A DNA stretch of 64,000 bases from Flavobacteriaceae bacterium (GTDB lineage: Bacteria; Bacteroidota; Bacteroidia; Flavobacteriales; Flavobacteriaceae), in assembly GCA_026709415.1 (NCBI GenBank), contig JAPOSZ010000018.1, positions 1-64,000 of the forward strand, given 5' to 3'. Below, piece by piece: positions 21,379-32,478 of the stretch (its first letter is position 1; each line of letters opens with the position of its first letter). Position numbers and translations under genes: made by a program. Below the pieces are notes generated by a model. The model saw only the letters and a program-made list of their open reading frames with translations. It did no database searches and was not told the DNA's origin.

Positions 21379-21786
21379 ATGGGATCAAGAAAGCGAGCAG
21401 TCGCTATAAAACGTAAGGAACAAAAAAAAGATATCGTTGTTGTGAAACTCAACAAATGTCCTGTTTCCCCAAGAAAAATGAGATTAGTTGCCGATCAAAT
21501 ACGAGGACTCGATGTCAAACAAGCCTTAAATGTTTTGAAATTCAGTTCCAAAGCCGCGTCCATTCGAGTTGAAAAATTGCTGTTGAGTGCATTAAACAGT
21601 TGGCAATTGAAAAATCAAGACAACGATATCGAAGAATTCGATTTTAGAATTAAAGAGATTAGAGTCGATTCAGGGGCGATGCTTAAAAGAATACGCTTTG
21701 CCTCGAGAGGTCGTGTTCATCGAATCAGAAAACGAACCAATCATACGACTTTGGTGTTGAATGTACAACCAATTCAATCAACGTAA
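21379..21786 (+). CDS. rplV: 50S ribosomal protein L22
   Basis: 135 aa; its beta-hairpin, here [20 protein letters not shown], lines the exit tunnel and is where macrolide-resistance changes map in other species. The N-terminal half has [17 protein letters not shown]. Its stop lies 4 bp before the rpsC ATG. Confidence 0.96.
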   Translation: MGSRKRAVAIKRKEQKKDIVVVKLNKCPVSPRKMRLVADQIRGLDVKQALNVLKFSSKAASIRVEKLLLSALNSWQLKNQDNDIEEFDFRIKEIRVDSGAMLKRIRFASRGRVHRIRKRTNHTTLVLNVQPIQST

Positions 21787-21790
21787 TCAA

Positions 21791-22492
21791 ATGGGGCAAA
21801 AAACAAATCCAATAGGTAATCGGCTGGGTATCATCAAAGGATGGGATTCTAGTTGGTTTGGTGGCCGAAATTATCGCGATAAATTAGTTGAAGACGATAA
21901 AATCAGACGGTATATATATGCTAGAAATTCAAAAGCGGGTATCGCCAGTATAGCCATTGAAAGAACCCTCAGAATTGTCACCATATCCATTACTTCCGCC
22001 CGACCTGGGTATATTATTGGAACGGGACAAAAAGAAGTTAACCGACTTAAAGAGGAATTAAAACGATTGACTCAAAAAGACATTGTTATTAAAATATTTG
22101 AAGTGCGTAAACCCGAGCTGTCAGCTCGGTTGGTAGCTTCCAGTATTGCTCGTCAAATTGAAAGTCGGATTTCATATCGGAGAGCCGTTAAAATGGCTAT
22201 TGCCGCGACCATGAGAACCAATGCCGAAGGGATTAAAGTTAAAGTATCGGGACGACTAAATGGTGTTGAAATGGCCCGTTCAGAAACCTATAAACAAGGC
22301 CGTATTCCGTTATCGACTTTTCGTGCCGATGTCGATTATGAAGTGGTTGAAGCCAATACAACCTATGGACGAATTGGCGTCAAGGTATGGATCATGAAAA
22401 ATGAAGTGTTTGGTAAGCGCGAATTATCACCATTGGTTGGCTTGAGCAAAAAGAGTTTTGGTGCGGGACGTAAACGAGGTCAAAAAAAGTAA
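21791..22492 (+). CDS. rpsC: 30S ribosomal protein S3
   Basis: 233 aa with the start set at [14 protein letters not shown], the family's normal N-terminus; the frame extends 30 bp upstream into rplV but those residues are not part of S3. KH domain motif [16 protein letters not shown] and C-terminal [19 protein letters not shown] are present. Part of the mRNA entry gate and helicase. Confidence 0.96.
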   Translation: MGQKTNPIGNRLGIIKGWDSSWFGGRNYRDKLVEDDKIRRYIYARNSKAGIASIAIERTLRIVTISITSARPGYIIGTGQKEVNRLKEELKRLTQKDIVIKIFEVRKPELSARLVASSIARQIESRISYRRAVKMAIAATMRTNAEGIKVKVSGRLNGVEMARSETYKQGRIPLSTFRADVDYEVVEANTTYGRIGVKVWIMKNEVFGKRELSPLVGLSKKSFGAGRKRGQKK

Positions 22493-22508
22493 CTGAAAGG
22501 CTAGAAAA

Positions 22509-22925
22509 ATGTTACAACCAAAGAAGACCAAATACCGTAGAGCCCAAAAGGGTCGCATGAAAGGAAATTCTCAGCGAGGACACCAATTGGCCTATGGGAT
22601 GTTTGGTATCAAATCATTGGATTCTTGTTTTATAACTTCTAGACAAATTGAAGCGGCTCGGATTGCCGCGACTCGTTATATGAAACGAGAAGGTCAATTA
22701 TGGATTAAGATATTTCCCAATAAACCCATCACGAAAAAGCCATTGGAAGTCCGGATGGGTAAAGGAAAAGGAGCGCCAGAGTATTTTGTGGCTGTGGTTC
22801 GTCCAGGTCTGGTGTTATTTGAAGTCGCTGGTGTCACCAAAGATATCGCTACGGAAGCATTGCGCTTGGCCGCACAAAAGTTACCTGTCAAAACCAAATT
22901 CATTATTTCAAGAAATTATCAATAG
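22509..22925 (+). CDS. rplP: 50S ribosomal protein L16
   Basis: 138 aa; organises the A-site region of 23S r[29 protein letters not shown] and [17 protein letters not shown] are typical. 6 bp before rpmC. Confidence 0.97.
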   Translation: MLQPKKTKYRRAQKGRMKGNSQRGHQLAYGMFGIKSLDSCFITSRQIEAARIAATRYMKREGQLWIKIFPNKPITKKPLEVRMGKGKGAPEYFVAVVRPGLVLFEVAGVTKDIATEALRLAAQKLPVKTKFIISRNYQ

Positions 22926-22931
22926 TCGATC

Positions 22932-23156
22932 ATGAAACAATCAGAAGTGGTTTTATTGGATGAGAATCAAATACTTGAAAAAATTGATCAATTGACCCTT
23001 AGGCAACAAAAGTTGAAAATCAATAAAAAGGTTAACGAAATTGAAAATCCATTGCAATTACGAATCAATCGACGATTGATCGCTCGACTAAAAACCCAAC
23101 TGGGTAAAATACAAGAGGATCGTCAAAGAGAACAAGATAAACAAAGCCCCCAATGA
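22932..23156 (+). CDS. rpmC: 50S ribosomal protein L29
   Basis: 74 aa helical protein at the tunnel exit; weakly conserved, recognised by [29 protein letters not shown] and its fixed place between L16 and S17. A little longer than most L29 because of an acidic/Gln tail. TGA stop overlaps the rpsQ start by 4 bp. Confidence 0.9.
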   Translation: MKQSEVVLLDENQILEKIDQLTLRQQKLKINKKVNEIENPLQLRINRRLIARLKTQLGKIQEDRQREQDKQSPQ

Positions 23157-23425
23157 GTACAGCTACCAAAATAGAAAGAAACGAACGTAAAGAACGTATC
23201 GGTGTTGTGGTCAGCAATAAAATGGAAAAATCAATTCTGGTTAGAGAAGTCCGCCGCGTTCAACATAAAAAATATGGAAAGTTTGTCCTTCGAACAAAAA
23301 AATATGTAGCTCATGACCCTGAAAATCAATGCCATATTGGTGATACAGTAAAAATTATGGAAACCAGACCGTTGAGCAAGACGAAATGTTGGCGATTGAT
23401 CCAAATCATAGAAAAAGCCAAATAA
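23153..23425 (+). CDS. rpsQ: 30S ribosomal protein S17
   Basis: 90 aa OB-fold primary 16S binder. [35 protein letters not shown] and [13 protein letters not shown] are typical. Overlaps rpmC by 4 bp and ends 1 bp before rplN. Confidence 0.96.
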   Translation: MSTATKIERNERKERIGVVVSNKMEKSILVREVRRVQHKKYGKFVLRTKKYVAHDPENQCHIGDTVKIMETRPLSKTKCWRLIQIIEKAK

Positions 23426-23426
23426 G

Positions 23427-23795
23427 ATGGTACAGCAGGAATCGCGATTAAAAGTAGCCGATAACACTGGAGCAAAAGAAGTGCTCACCATTCGGATCTT
23501 AGGAGGAACTGGTCGAAGATATGCTTCCATTGGGGATAAAATAGTCGTCACGGTCAAAGTTGCGACTCCTTCAGGTACGCTTAAAAAAGGAGAAGTCTCA
23601 ACCGCTGTCGTGGTCAGGACTGTCAAAGAGATTAGAAGAAATGATGGTTCTTATATTCGTTTTGATGATAATGCTTGCGTGTTGTTAAATCCTACAGGTG
23701 AAATGAGAGGAACTAGAGTTTTTGGTCCTGTTGCGAGAGAATTGCGAGATAAAAAATTCATGAAAATCATTTCATTAGCCCCTGAAGTACTCTAA
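23427..23795 (+). CDS. rplN: 50S ribosomal protein L14
   Basis: 122 aa intersubunit-bridge protein, starting [18 protein letters not shown] with [16 protein letters not shown] near the C-terminus. Normal length and place in the spc cluster. Confidence 0.97.
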   Translation: MVQQESRLKVADNTGAKEVLTIRILGGTGRRYASIGDKIVVTVKVATPSGTLKKGEVSTAVVVRTVKEIRRNDGSYIRFDDNACVLLNPTGEMRGTRVFGPVARELRDKKFMKIISLAPEVL

Positions 23796-23804
23796 ATATT
23801 GGCC

Positions 23805-24116
23805 ATGACAAAGAAAATAAAGATTAAAAAAGGAGACGCTGTTAAGATCATTGCTGGTGAACACAAAGGCAAACAAGGGACCATAATGAAAATCATCACC
23901 AAAACCAATAAAGCCATTGTCGGTGGTGTCAATATGGTTAAACGCCATACCAAACCCAGTCGAGAAAATGCCAAAGGGGGGATCATTGAAAAAGAAGCGC
24001 CTATTCATATTTCTAATTTGAGTTTGATTTCCAAAGGAGAAACAACGCGCATTGGTTATCGAATGGATGGAAAACAAAAAATCAGATATGCCATTAAAAC
24101 TTCTGAACCGGTTTAA
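23805..24116 (+). CDS. rplX: 50S ribosomal protein L24
   Basis: 103 aa assembly initiator with a KOW motif (KKGDAVKIIAGEHKGKQGT). I prefer the second Met (MTKKIKIKKGD); the frame opens at 23799. VGGVNMVKRHTKPS and the IGYRMDGKQKIR tail are normal. Confidence 0.95.
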   Translation: MTKKIKIKKGDAVKIIAGEHKGKQGTIMKIITKTNKAIVGGVNMVKRHTKPSRENAKGGIIEKEAPIHISNLSLISKGETTRIGYRMDGKQKIRYAIKTSEPV

Positions 24117-24119
24117 GTC

Positions 24120-24674
24120 ATGAACTATACGCCAAGATTAAAAGCTGAATATTTCAATCGTATTCGTCCAAGTTTAAAAGAGGAATTGGATTATAAAAGC
24201 ATTATGCAGGTGCCTAAAGTTGAAAAAATCATCATCAGCAAGGGGGTCGGTCGCGCTGTGGCTGAAAAAAAGCTCATTGATTATGCTTTAGAAGAAATCA
24301 CTCAAATTGCTGGACAAAAAGCTATCCCAACGTTATCTAAAAAAGATGTTGCCAGTTTTAAATTGAGAAAAAAGGTTCCCATCGGTGTGAAAGTGACCCT
24401 GAGATCTCAACATATGTACGAATTTTTGGATAGATTGATAACGACGGCACTTCCAAGAGTACGTGATTTCCAAGGACTAAAGGAGTCGTCATTCGATGGG
24501 AGAGGAAATTATAATTTGGGAATAAGAGAACAGATCATTTTTCCAGAAATAGATATTGATAAAGTCAATAAAATCAGTGGTATGGACATCACATTTGTCA
24601 CTAGTGCCGCCACAGATCGAGAAGCATTAGCCCTGCTGAGAGAATTGGGACTACCATTTAAAAAGAAAAATTAA
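24120..24674 (+). CDS. rplE: 50S ribosomal protein L5
   Basis: 184 aa central-protuberance protein binding 5S rRNA. Signatures are [20 protein letters not shown] and [16 protein letters not shown]. Three bases separate it from rplX. Confidence 0.97.
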   Translation: MNYTPRLKAEYFNRIRPSLKEELDYKSIMQVPKVEKIIISKGVGRAVAEKKLIDYALEEITQIAGQKAIPTLSKKDVASFKLRKKVPIGVKVTLRSQHMYEFLDRLITTALPRVRDFQGLKESSFDGRGNYNLGIREQIIFPEIDIDKVNKISGMDITFVTSAATDREALALLRELGLPFKKKN

Positions 24675-24679
24675 AGATT

Positions 24680-24949
24680 ATGGCCAAAGAATCAATGAAA
24701 GCCCGAGAAGTCAAACGAGCCAGTATTGTGGCCCGATATGCTGTAAAACGACTGGCTTTAAAAAAAGCAGGAGATTATCAAGGATTGCAAAAATTACCTC
24801 GAAATGCATCGCCAGTTCGGATGAGAAATCGGTGTGCCTTGACCGGGAGACCCAAAGGATATATGCGTCAATTTGGGATATCAAGGGTCAAGTTTCGAGA
24901 AATGGCCAATAAGGGATTGATTCCGGGGATAACAAAAGCCAGTTGGTAA
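24680..24949 (+). CDS. rpsN: 30S ribosomal protein S14 (zinc-free form)
   Basis: 89 aa, the long C-minus form without the CxxC zinc site. [18 protein letters not shown] and the terminal ITKASW are diagnostic. Part of the spc cluster between L5 and S8. Confidence 0.96.
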   Translation: MAKESMKAREVKRASIVARYAVKRLALKKAGDYQGLQKLPRNASPVRMRNRCALTGRPKGYMRQFGISRVKFREMANKGLIPGITKASW

Positions 24950-24969
24950 ATTAAATATAGAGTGAAAAG

Positions 24970-25368
24970 ATGGTAACAGATCCAATAGCCGATTATTTAA
25001 CGCGAATTAGAAACGCGTCTTCAACAGGACATCGAGTGGTTTCTATTCCGGCATCAAATATCAAAAAAGAAATCACCAAGATTCTATTTGATCAAGGATA
25101 TATATTGAGTTACAAGTTTTTGGAACATGAACCTCAGGGTGAGATCTTAATCGCGTTGAAGTATGATCAAAGAACCAAAGATCCAGTGATCAAAGAAATC
25201 CAACGGGTATCAAAACCTGGCGTTAGAAAATATGTTGGAGCCAGTCATTTACCTCGCATCATCAATGGATTGGGAGTATCTATTATTTCAACTTCAAAAG
25301 GGGTGATGACCAGTAAGCAAGCCTCAAAATTGAATCTCGGTGGTGAATTGATTTGCTATGTGTATTAA
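24970..25368 (+). CDS. rpsH: 30S ribosomal protein S8
   Basis: 132 aa; binds the 16S central domain and in E. coli represses the spc operon. Signatures are DPIADYLTRIRNA, the SKPGVRKYVG block and the ending GGELICYVY. Its end is 8 bp before rplF. Confidence 0.97.
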   Translation: MVTDPIADYLTRIRNASSTGHRVVSIPASNIKKEITKILFDQGYILSYKFLEHEPQGEILIALKYDQRTKDPVIKEIQRVSKPGVRKYVGASHLPRIINGLGVSIISTSKGVMTSKQASKLNLGGELICYVY

Positions 25369-25376
25369 TCAGAAAA

Positions 25377-25919
25377 ATGAGTAGAATAGGCAAGGCCCCC
25401 ATTACTGTCCCTCAAGATGTCAAGGTCACCATCGCCCCGCAATCCGTATTGGTTGAGGGAAAACTTGGTGTTTTGCATCAATCTTATGACACGGTAAGGG
25501 TATCACATCAAGAAGACAAGATTGTGGTTTCTAATGATTCTCAAACAAAGCAAGCTCAATCAAAACATGGATTATATCGTTCATTGATTGCCAACATGGT
25601 AGAAGGTGTATCCAAAGGATTTACCCTAGAACTGGAACTAGTAGGCGTTGGATATAGAGCCTCTTGTAATGGTCAACTATTGGATTTATCACTAGGGTTT
25701 TCACACAATATCATTTTGGACATTGCTCCAGAAGTGAAAGTAGAAACGAAATCTGAACGCGGAAAAAATCCCGTGATTACATTAACGTCCCATGATAAAC
25801 AATTATTGGGTCAAGTGGCCGCTAAAATCAGATCGTTTCGCAAACCAGAACCCTATAAAGGAAAAGGGGTCCGGTTTGTTGGAGAACATATAAGACGTAA
25901 GGCCGGAAAATCAGCGTAA
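25377..25919 (+). CDS. rplF: 50S ribosomal protein L6
   Basis: 180 aa. I start at [12 protein letters not shown]; the frame extends 24 bp upstream into rpsH, but that would not be L6. Conserved C-terminal [18 protein letters not shown] is present. Near the sarcin-ricin loop in the ribosome. Confidence 0.96.
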   Translation: MSRIGKAPITVPQDVKVTIAPQSVLVEGKLGVLHQSYDTVRVSHQEDKIVVSNDSQTKQAQSKHGLYRSLIANMVEGVSKGFTLELELVGVGYRASCNGQLLDLSLGFSHNIILDIAPEVKVETKSERGKNPVITLTSHDKQLLGQVAAKIRSFRKPEPYKGKGVRFVGEHIRRKAGKSA

Positions 25920-25921
25920 AA

Positions 25922-26278
25922 ATGAGCACACTAAAAACATTTAAAAGAAATCGTATTCGCCGAAGAATTCGTGGCGTGGTGAAGGGGACTTCTGAGCGAC
26001 CTCGATTGAGCGTTTTTCGAAGTAATCGACAGATATATGCCCAATTGATTGATGATGAAAAGGGGAGTACCTTGACAGCGGCTTCTTCGCGGGATAGCGA
26101 TTTCGAATCAAAAAAATTAACAGGTGTGGCTCTGGCCAAACAAGTGGGTATCTTGCTAGCGAATAGAGCTAAAGAAGCAAAAATCAAATCAGTTCATTTT
26201 GATCGAGGAGGCTATAGATACCACGGTCGGGTCAAGTCATTGGCAGAAGGCGCAAGAGAAGGTGGTTTAAAGTTTTAA
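25922..26278 (+). CDS. rplR: 50S ribosomal protein L18
   Basis: 118 aa 5S rRNA binder with basic N-terminus ([20 protein letters not shown]), [18 protein letters not shown] and the ending [20 protein letters not shown]. Two bases after rplF. Confidence 0.96.
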   Translation: MSTLKTFKRNRIRRRIRGVVKGTSERPRLSVFRSNRQIYAQLIDDEKGSTLTAASSRDSDFESKKLTGVALAKQVGILLANRAKEAKIKSVHFDRGGYRYHGRVKSLAEGAREGGLKF

Positions 26279-26284
26279 AAAGAT

Positions 26285-26809
26285 ATGTACCAGAAATACA
26301 GAAGTATAGAAAAAATTAAACCTGCTGGATTGGATTTAAAGGACCGGCTAGTGGGTGTAAAACGAGTGACTAAAGTGACCAAAGGTGGACGAACTTTTGG
26401 ATTTTCAGCCATTGTAGTGGTTGGCGATGAAGAGAGTATTGTCGGCTATGGACTTGGGAAGGCCAAAGAAGTCGCCGAAGCGATTTCCAAAGCCGTAGAA
26501 GATGCCAAAAAGAATTTGGTGCGAATTCCCATTGAAAAAGGGACGCTACCACATCAACAAAAAGGAAAGTATGGTGGAGCTCGGGTATTTATTAAACCGG
26601 CATCAGAGGGGACGGGTGTGATTGCCGGAGGTGCTGTTAGAGCGGTTTTGGAATCCGTTGGGGTTCATAATGTCCTTTCTAAATCCCAAGGTTCTTCTAA
26701 TCCACACAATGTGGTCAAAGCTACTATGGATGCCTTATTGCAGTTAAGATCCCCTCAAATGATTGCCAAACAACGAGGAATATCACTTGAAAAAGTATTC
26801 ACCCATTAA
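26285..26809 (+). CDS. rpsE: 30S ribosomal protein S5
   Basis: 174 aa fidelity protein. [20 protein letters not shown] and [15 protein letters not shown] are diagnostic; the C-terminal [18 protein letters not shown] is intact. Confidence 0.97.
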   Translation: MYQKYRSIEKIKPAGLDLKDRLVGVKRVTKVTKGGRTFGFSAIVVVGDEESIVGYGLGKAKEVAEAISKAVEDAKKNLVRIPIEKGTLPHQQKGKYGGARVFIKPASEGTGVIAGGAVRAVLESVGVHNVLSKSQGSSNPHNVVKATMDALLQLRSPQMIAKQRGISLEKVFTH

Positions 26810-26815
26810 AAGATG

Positions 26816-27010
26816 ATGGCACAAATAGAGATCACCCAAATAAAAAGCTCTATCAAGAGAATGAAAAATCAAAAGCAAACTTTACAAGCTTTGGGTTTGA
26901 GAGGCATTTCTAAAAAAGTAGTTCATGATGCCACGCCATCCGTTTTAGGGATGGTGAAAAAAGTAGAGCACTTGGTTCATGTTAAAACCCTTCAAACCAA
27001 AAAGAAATGA
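26816..27010 (+). CDS. rpmD: 50S ribosomal protein L30
   Basis: 64 aa, the short bacterial form: [18 protein letters not shown] and [13 protein letters not shown]. Start at the second of two adjacent Met codons. Its TGA stop overlaps the rplO ATG (ATGA). Confidence 0.94.
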   Translation: MAQIEITQIKSSIKRMKNQKQTLQALGLRGISKKVVHDATPSVLGMVKKVEHLVHVKTLQTKKK

Positions 27011-27462
27011 GCCTAGATACATTAACACCAATTAAGGGATCTGTCCATAAAAAAGGAAAAAGACTCGGTCGAGGTCAAGGGTCGGGAAAAGGAGGGACCG
27101 CCAGTCGTGGCCATAAAGGTCAGCAATCTCGTTCTGGGTACTCTAGAAAATTGGGATTTGAAGGCGGTCAAATGCCTTTACAACGGCGGGTTCCTAAAGG
27201 GGGATTTAAAAATATCAATAGAAAAGAGTATCAAGCGGTCAATTTAGATGCCATTCAGAAATTAATCGATCATAAAAAGATTGGAAAAGTTCTAGGATTG
27301 GATAAAATTAACTCATTGGGTTTAGCAGGAAAAAATGACTTGATCAAAATTTTGGCCAATGGTTCCATTTCCTCTGCGGTAAAAGTTACGGCCCATAAAT
27401 TTTCAAAAAAAGCAAAACAAGAAATCGAAAAAGCGGGAGGAGAGGCTAGAAAAGTAAAATAG
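27007..27462 (+). CDS. rplO: 50S ribosomal protein L15
   Basis: 151 aa. The glycine/arginine-rich N-terminus [20 protein letters not shown] and [17 protein letters not shown] are typical. It overlaps rpmD by 4 bp and is 4 bp before secY. Confidence 0.96.
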   Translation: MSLDTLTPIKGSVHKKGKRLGRGQGSGKGGTASRGHKGQQSRSGYSRKLGFEGGQMPLQRRVPKGGFKNINRKEYQAVNLDAIQKLIDHKKIGKVLGLDKINSLGLAGKNDLIKILANGSISSAVKVTAHKFSKKAKQEIEKAGGEARKVK

Positions 27463-27466
27463 ATTA

Positions 27467-28819
27467 GTGAAAAAGTTTTTTGAAGTTTTTGCCAATATGT
27501 ATAAAATCCGCGAACTGCGGGATAAGATTCTATTGACTTTGGGTTTATTACTGGTCTATCGTGTTGGGGCACAAATTGTTTTGCCAGGAATCGATTCGCA
27601 ACAAATGGCGGCCCTCGGAGATCGAGCTGGGGGCGGTGATTTATTGGGACTGTTGAATATGTTTACTGGTGGGGCATTTGCCAAAGCATCGGTTTTTGCG
27701 CTGGGGATTATGCCTTATATATCGGCTTCCATTGTTGTGCAATTGATGCAGATTGGCGTCCCATATTTACAAAAACTTCAAAAAGAAGGAGAAAGTGGTC
27801 GTAGACGAATCACACAAATCACGCGATGGTTAACCATTGTTATTTGTGTGGTACAAGCGCCAACTTATATTTTTGGATTGAGTGCATTGGGCGTCCCTGA
27901 TAGCGCTTTTATTTTAGGAAGAAGCCCCATGTTTGTTTTTTCTTCAACGATCATCTTAGTCACCGGTACCATTTTTGCCATGTGGTTGGGTGAAAAAATC
28001 ACTGACAGAGGTGTAGGGAACGGAATATCGTTGTTGATTATGGTTGGTATTATCGCCACTTTACCGCAGGCTTTTTTTCAAGAGTTTTATTCTCGAGTCA
28101 ATGAAAATAATGGTGGCTTGATGATGGTGCTAATCGAGTTAGTGATTTGGGTAGTGATTATTTTACTGTGTGTGTTACTTGTGATGGCGGTAAGAAAAAT
28201 TCCCGTACAGTATGCTCGACGAACAGCTGGCAGGGCGACCACTCAGAGTAATATTTATGGAAATAGACAATACATTCCATTGAGGTTGAATGCTTCGGGT
28301 GTGATGCCCATCATCTTTGCCCAAGCGATCATGTTTGCACCAGTTTATTTGGGAAGTTTGATTGGGGATTCTAATACTGGTCAATGGATACAGGCCAGTT
28401 TTTCAGATATTTTCGGCTTATGGTATAATGTATTGTTTGCCCTTCTGATCATCGTGTTTACTTATTTCTATACGGCTATTACCGTTCCAACCAATAAAAT
28501 GTCAGACGATTTAAGAAGAAGCAATGGATTTGTTCCAGGTATAAGACCCGGTAAAGAAACGGCTGATTATTTAGACCGTATCATGTCTTATATCACATTT
28601 CCTGGATCGTTGTATTTGGCTGCGGTGGCAGTATTTCCAGCCGTGGTGGTCAAATTGGTTGGTATGCAACAAAACTGGGCTATTTTTTATGGTGGAACAT
28701 CACTATTGATTATGGTTGGTGTTGCCATTGATACGATCCAACAAGTCAATTCGTATTTATTGAATCGACATTTTGATGGACTGATGAAGAAAGGAAGAAC
28801 AAGAAAAACAGCGATTTAG
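27467..28819 (+). CDS. secY: Protein translocase subunit SecY
   Basis: 450 aa, the ten-TM channel of the Sec translocon. A GTG start at 27467 gives the normal amphipathic N-terminus (RELRDKILLTLGLL begins TM1). A plug region follows LGLLNMFTGGAF, and the cytoplasmic loops contain KIPVQYARRTAGR and RRSNGFVPGIRPGKETADYL, which touch SecA and the ribosome. It keeps its usual place between rplO and infA. Confidence 0.97.
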   Translation: MKKFFEVFANMYKIRELRDKILLTLGLLLVYRVGAQIVLPGIDSQQMAALGDRAGGGDLLGLLNMFTGGAFAKASVFALGIMPYISASIVVQLMQIGVPYLQKLQKEGESGRRRITQITRWLTIVICVVQAPTYIFGLSALGVPDSAFILGRSPMFVFSSTIILVTGTIFAMWLGEKITDRGVGNGISLLIMVGIIATLPQAFFQEFYSRVNENNGGLMMVLIELVIWVVIILLCVLLVMAVRKIPVQYARRTAGRATTQSNIYGNRQYIPLRLNASGVMPIIFAQAIMFAPVYLGSLIGDSNTGQWIQASFSDIFGLWYNVLFALLIIVFTYFYTAITVPTNKMSDDLRRSNGFVPGIRPGKETADYLDRIMSYITFPGSLYLAAVAVFPAVVVKLVGMQQNWAIFYGGTSLLIMVGVAIDTIQQVNSYLLNRHFDGLMKKGRTRKTAI

Positions 28820-28822
28820 ATT

Positions 28823-29038
28823 ATGCCTAAACAACCACCGATTGAACAAGAAGGAGTGATTACCGAAGCATTGTCCAATGCGATGTTTCGAGTCGAGCTA
28901 GAAAATGGACATATTGTGACGGCTCATATTTCAGGTAAAATGAGATTGCATTATATCAAATTATTACCTGGCGATAAGGTCAAATTAGAAATGAGTCCGT
29001 ACGATTTAACGAAGGCAAGAATAAAATTTCGCTATTGA
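28823..29038 (+). CDS. infA: Translation initiation factor IF-1
   Basis: 71 aa OB-fold factor of the A site. [20 protein letters not shown] and [20 protein letters not shown] are diagnostic. It ends with TGA, as do rpmC, rpmD, rplD and eno, which shows UGA is a real stop in this genome. Confidence 0.97.
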   Translation: MPKQPPIEQEGVITEALSNAMFRVELENGHIVTAHISGKMRLHYIKLLPGDKVKLEMSPYDLTKARIKFRY

Positions 29039-29039
29039 T

Positions 29040-29156
29040 ATGAAAGTAAGAGCATCATTGAAAAAAAGATCGAGCGAGTGCAAAATAGTCCGTCGTAAAG
29101 GCCGGTTGTATGCAATCAACAAAAAGAACCCACGATTTAAACAAAGACAAGGATAA
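29040..29156 (+). CDS. rpmJ: 50S ribosomal protein L36 (zinc-free form)
   Basis: 38 aa, begins [17 protein letters not shown] and ends NPRFKQRQG. Of the usual zinc ligands only one Cys remains, so this is the C-minus form common in Bacteroidota. It starts 1 bp after infA and ends 3 bp before rpsM. Confidence 0.94.
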   Translation: MKVRASLKKRSSECKIVRRKGRLYAINKKNPRFKQRQG

Positions 29157-29159
29157 ACT

Positions 29160-29537
29160 ATGGCAAGAATTTCTGGAGTCGATATTCCCAAAAACAAACG
29201 CGGTGAAATCGCTTTAACCTATATCTATGGGATAGGAAAAAGTAGAGCTTCAACACTGCTCAAAGCGGCTGGAGTATCGGTAGATAAAAAAGTTTCTCAA
29301 TGGACCGATCAAGAACTTTCAGCTATACGACAAGAAGTTGGGAATTATAAAATTGAAGGGGAACTGCGTTCCGAGGTACAATTAAATATTAAACGATTGA
29401 TGGATATAGCTTCTTATAGAGGGATTAGACATCGGTTGGGATTACCTCTGCGAGGTCAAAAAACTAAAAATAATTCAAGAACTCGAAAAGGAAAACGCAA
29501 GACCATTGCCAATAAAAAGAAAGTAACCAAAGCATAA
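29160..29537 (+). CDS. rpsM: 30S ribosomal protein S13
   Basis: 125 aa head protein contacting tRNA and L5. [19 protein letters not shown] and [19 protein letters not shown] are typical; basic tail intact. Confidence 0.97.
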   Translation: MARISGVDIPKNKRGEIALTYIYGIGKSRASTLLKAAGVSVDKKVSQWTDQELSAIRQEVGNYKIEGELRSEVQLNIKRLMDIASYRGIRHRLGLPLRGQKTKNNSRTRKGKRKTIANKKKVTKA

Positions 29538-29549
29538 GGAATTTATACT

Positions 29550-29936
29550 ATGAGTAAAACAGTTGGTACAAAAAAGCGTAAAGTCCAAATTGGAGTGGTG
29601 GGTCACGCCCATATCAATGCTTCATTTAACAATATTATCATTTCCATTGCCAATCTAAATGGTGATGTGATTGCGTGGTCTTCAGCAGGGAAAATGGGTT
29701 TTCGTGGCTCTAAAAAAAACACGCCATTTGCTGCTAAAACAGCTGCAGAAGATGTTACCAAAGTAGCTCTAGAAGCGGGCATTAAAAAAGTTACGGTTTA
29801 TGTCAAAGGGCCAGGTAACGGCAGGGAATCAGCTATTAGGACCATTCACAATGGAGGGATTGAAGTCAGTGAAATTATTGATGTTACCCCATTACCTCAC
29901 AATGGGTGTCGACCACCCAAAAGAAGAAGAGTTTAA
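29550..29936 (+). CDS. rpsK: 30S ribosomal protein S11
   Basis: 128 aa platform protein. [45 protein letters not shown] and the ending [12 protein letters not shown] are diagnostic. 17 bp before the rpsD start. Confidence 0.97.
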   Translation: MSKTVGTKKRKVQIGVVGHAHINASFNNIIISIANLNGDVIAWSSAGKMGFRGSKKNTPFAAKTAAEDVTKVALEAGIKKVTVYVKGPGNGRESAIRTIHNGGIEVSEIIDVTPLPHNGCRPPKRRRV

Positions 29937-29953
29937 TTAATCAGTTAATCAAA

Positions 29954-30562
29954 ATGGCAAGATATATAGGTCCAACTTCCAAAATTGCAAGAAAATTAGG
30001 AGCTCCTATTTTTAAAGAGGATAAAGCTTATGAAAAGCGTCCTTATCCACCGGGACAGCATGGTAATTCGAGACGTCGAACAAAAAAGTCGGAATACGCC
30101 ATCCAATTGATGGAAAAGCAAAAAGCCAAATTCACCTATGGTATTTTGGAAAAGCAATTTCGAAATCTTTTTGAAACCGCTAGTCAGTCCAAAGGCGTCA
30201 CGGGGGAACAATTGTTAAAACTTTGTGAAGTTCGACTAGATAATGTTGTTTATCGATTGGGGTTATCTCCCACGAGACAAGGGGCCCGCCAATTGGTATC
30301 TCATCGCCATGTTTTAGTGAATGGGAATTTGGTCAACATCCCTTCATATTCATTAAAACCTGGCGATAAAGTTAGCATTAGAGAACGGTCAAAAAATTTG
30401 GAAGTGATTAAAAATTCATTGGCCAATGCTAACTTTAGTTCCGATGAGTGGCTTGTGTGGAATCCAGATGCTTTAGAAGGAACGCTTGTTGAATTTCCCA
30501 CAAGAGAACAAATACCAGAAGATATCAAAGAACAACTCATTGTCGAGTTGTATTCAAAATAA
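29954..30562 (+). CDS. rpsD: 30S ribosomal protein S4
   Basis: 202 aa. Start at [16 protein letters not shown], the normal N-terminus; the frame runs 48 bp upstream into rps[21 protein letters not shown] and the S4 RNA-binding domain [16 protein letters not shown] are clear. It binds 16S first in assembly. Confidence 0.96.
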   Translation: MARYIGPTSKIARKLGAPIFKEDKAYEKRPYPPGQHGNSRRRTKKSEYAIQLMEKQKAKFTYGILEKQFRNLFETASQSKGVTGEQLLKLCEVRLDNVVYRLGLSPTRQGARQLVSHRHVLVNGNLVNIPSYSLKPGDKVSIRERSKNLEVIKNSLANANFSSDEWLVWNPDALEGTLVEFPTREQIPEDIKEQLIVELYSK

Positions 30563-30588
30563 ACTTAAACATCTAATTAGAAAAATCA

Positions 30589-31602
30589 ATGAGTGCATTA
30601 AATTTTCAAAGACCAGATAAGGTTATTGTAATTGGTTCAACAGAAAACCATGGTTCGTTCGAATTCAGACCATTAGAACCTGGTTATGGTTTAACCGTAG
30701 GGAATGCTTTGAGAAGAGTATTGCTTTCTTCTTTGGAAGGGTTTGCCGTTACTTCAGTCAAGTTTAGTGGTATTGTTCATGAATTTGATACTATCGATGG
30801 CATCGTCGAAGATATCACAGAAATCATTTTAAATATCAAACAAATTAGGTTCAAGCAACTCAATGAGCATGTTGATCATGAAGAAATATCATTTAGAATC
30901 AGTAATCCAGGTGAGTTTAAAGCCGGCGATTTAAAAGATTATACTTCTTCATTTGACATTTTGAATCCTGATTTTGTGTTATTCAATGTTAGTAAACAAA
31001 TCGATCGATTCATTACCTTAACAGTTGAAAAGGGGATTGGCTATGTCTTAGCCGATGATAATAAAAAAGAAGATGCTCAGATTGGAGAATTAGCGGTAGA
31101 TTCTGTTTTCACCCCAATTACCAATGTGAAATATCGTGTGGAGGATTATCGGGTAGAACAAAAAACGGATTACGAAAAGTTAATCATCGATATAGATACG
31201 GATGGTTCGATAGCTCCGAAAGATGCATTGATTGAAGCTGCCAATGTTTTAATTACCCATTTCAGATTGATTACCGACGATGAAATTCAAGCCAAAGTTT
31301 CAAAACCTAATGACAATGTCCTTGTATACGATGAAGAATTTCTTGAAATCAAGCAGTTACTTCAAACTAGATTACAAGATTTGAATTTATCGGTTCGAGC
31401 TTTAAACTGCTTGGTATCGGCCAGTGTCAATACGCTTGGGGATTTGGTTTCCTATCAAAAATCTGATTTGATGAAATTTAGAAATTTTGGTAAAAAATCA
31501 CTGACGGAATTGGAAGAAATCGTCATTGCCAAAAAGTTGAAGTTTGGCATGGATATTTCAAAATATCATCTCAAGAGTAGTAAAGATCAAGATCTTTTTT
31601 AG
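30589..31602 (+). CDS. rpoA: DNA-directed RNA polymerase subunit alpha
   Basis: 337 aa. The N-terminal dimerisation domain has GYGLTVGNALRRVLLSSLEG. The C-terminal domain that reads UP elements and activators is complete (LSVRALNCLVSASVNTLGDL, GKKSLTELEEIV). It sits between rpsD and rplQ in the usual alpha-operon order. Confidence 0.97.
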   Translation: MSALNFQRPDKVIVIGSTENHGSFEFRPLEPGYGLTVGNALRRVLLSSLEGFAVTSVKFSGIVHEFDTIDGIVEDITEIILNIKQIRFKQLNEHVDHEEISFRISNPGEFKAGDLKDYTSSFDILNPDFVLFNVSKQIDRFITLTVEKGIGYVLADDNKKEDAQIGELAVDSVFTPITNVKYRVEDYRVEQKTDYEKLIIDIDTDGSIAPKDALIEAANVLITHFRLITDDEIQAKVSKPNDNVLVYDEEFLEIKQLLQTRLQDLNLSVRALNCLVSASVNTLGDLVSYQKSDLMKFRNFGKKSLTELEEIVIAKKLKFGMDISKYHLKSSKDQDLF

Positions 31603-31614
31603 TAAACCATCTTC

Positions 31615-32103
31615 ATGAGGCATCGAAAGAAGTTAATCCATTTAGGACGTAAAGTCGGGCATCGTCGATTGATGCTAGCCAATATGGCTTGCTCTTTGAT
31701 TGAGCATAAAAGCATCAACACCACTACTACCAAGGCCAAAGCACTTCAGCGATATATTGAACCAATTATTACGAAGAGTAGGACCGATTCCGTTCACAAT
31801 AGGCGGTTGGCTTTTAAATTATTACGCAATAAGAAAGTTGTTACGGAATTATTTAATGAGGTTTCAGCGAAAGTTGGCAATCGGCCTGGTGGTTATACTC
31901 GAGTCATCAAGCTAGGCAATCGATTGGGAGATCATGCTGAAATGGCCATCATCGAACTCACCGACTATAATCATCTTTATAAAGCAGAGAAATCTTCTAA
32001 ATCATCTAGAAGAACTAGAAGGTCGAAAAAATCAATTGAATCTAAAGATACATTGAACCAAAACCCTCAAGAATCTAAAGAAGAGATAGGAGAGAAAACC
32101 TAG
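31615..32103 (+). CDS. rplQ: 50S ribosomal protein L17
   Basis: 162 aa. [18 protein letters not shown], the [14 protein letters not shown] block and [20 protein letters not shown] are typical. A Ser/Lys/Glu-rich tail of about 35 residues is longer than in most phyla but common in Bacteroidota. It is the last gene of the super-operon; carA and eno, usually next, are 16 kb away. Confidence 0.96.
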   Translation: MRHRKKLIHLGRKVGHRRLMLANMACSLIEHKSINTTTTKAKALQRYIEPIITKSRTDSVHNRRLAFKLLRNKKVVTELFNEVSAKVGNRPGGYTRVIKLGNRLGDHAEMAIIELTDYNHLYKAEKSSKSSRRTRRSKKSIESKDTLNQNPQESKEEIGEKT

Positions 32104-32478
32104 ATAGAACCAAATCGAAACAAGGCGAGGATAGAGTAACCAATATTTTTTTATTCATCAACAATTATAAGTTTATTCAAAATTTAACCATTTTTTTTGA
32201 ATTTAATTAAAGATAAAGAGTCGTTGCTTGAATCTAATTCCAATAAAATAAATTGAATGGTTGCTTTATATTTTTTTGGATCATCACTCTTTAGACTTCC
32301 ATAAAGAAACCCCTCATCAACAAGCATTTGGGTTGATAAGTTACGGGTTGAACACTAGAACCTGAAAATTTTCTTAAGTTTAATCTGTCATTGAGTTGAT
32401 GACACAGACTTTGTGTTTATGTAAATGCAGTGTTCGCTTTATACATGATGATGTTTTATTAAAAGAGTCTGATAATTT
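32104..32478. other. Junction between the ribosomal operon and the accessory island
   Basis: 375 bp of AT-rich sequence. I find no ORF, no clear Rho-independent terminator and no IS end. This is the left edge of the island that separates rplQ from carA. Confidence 0.4.

Noticed and set aside
29040..29156. L36 without its zinc ligands as a broken gene
   Set aside because: The C-minus form is normal for the phylum and the length is right.
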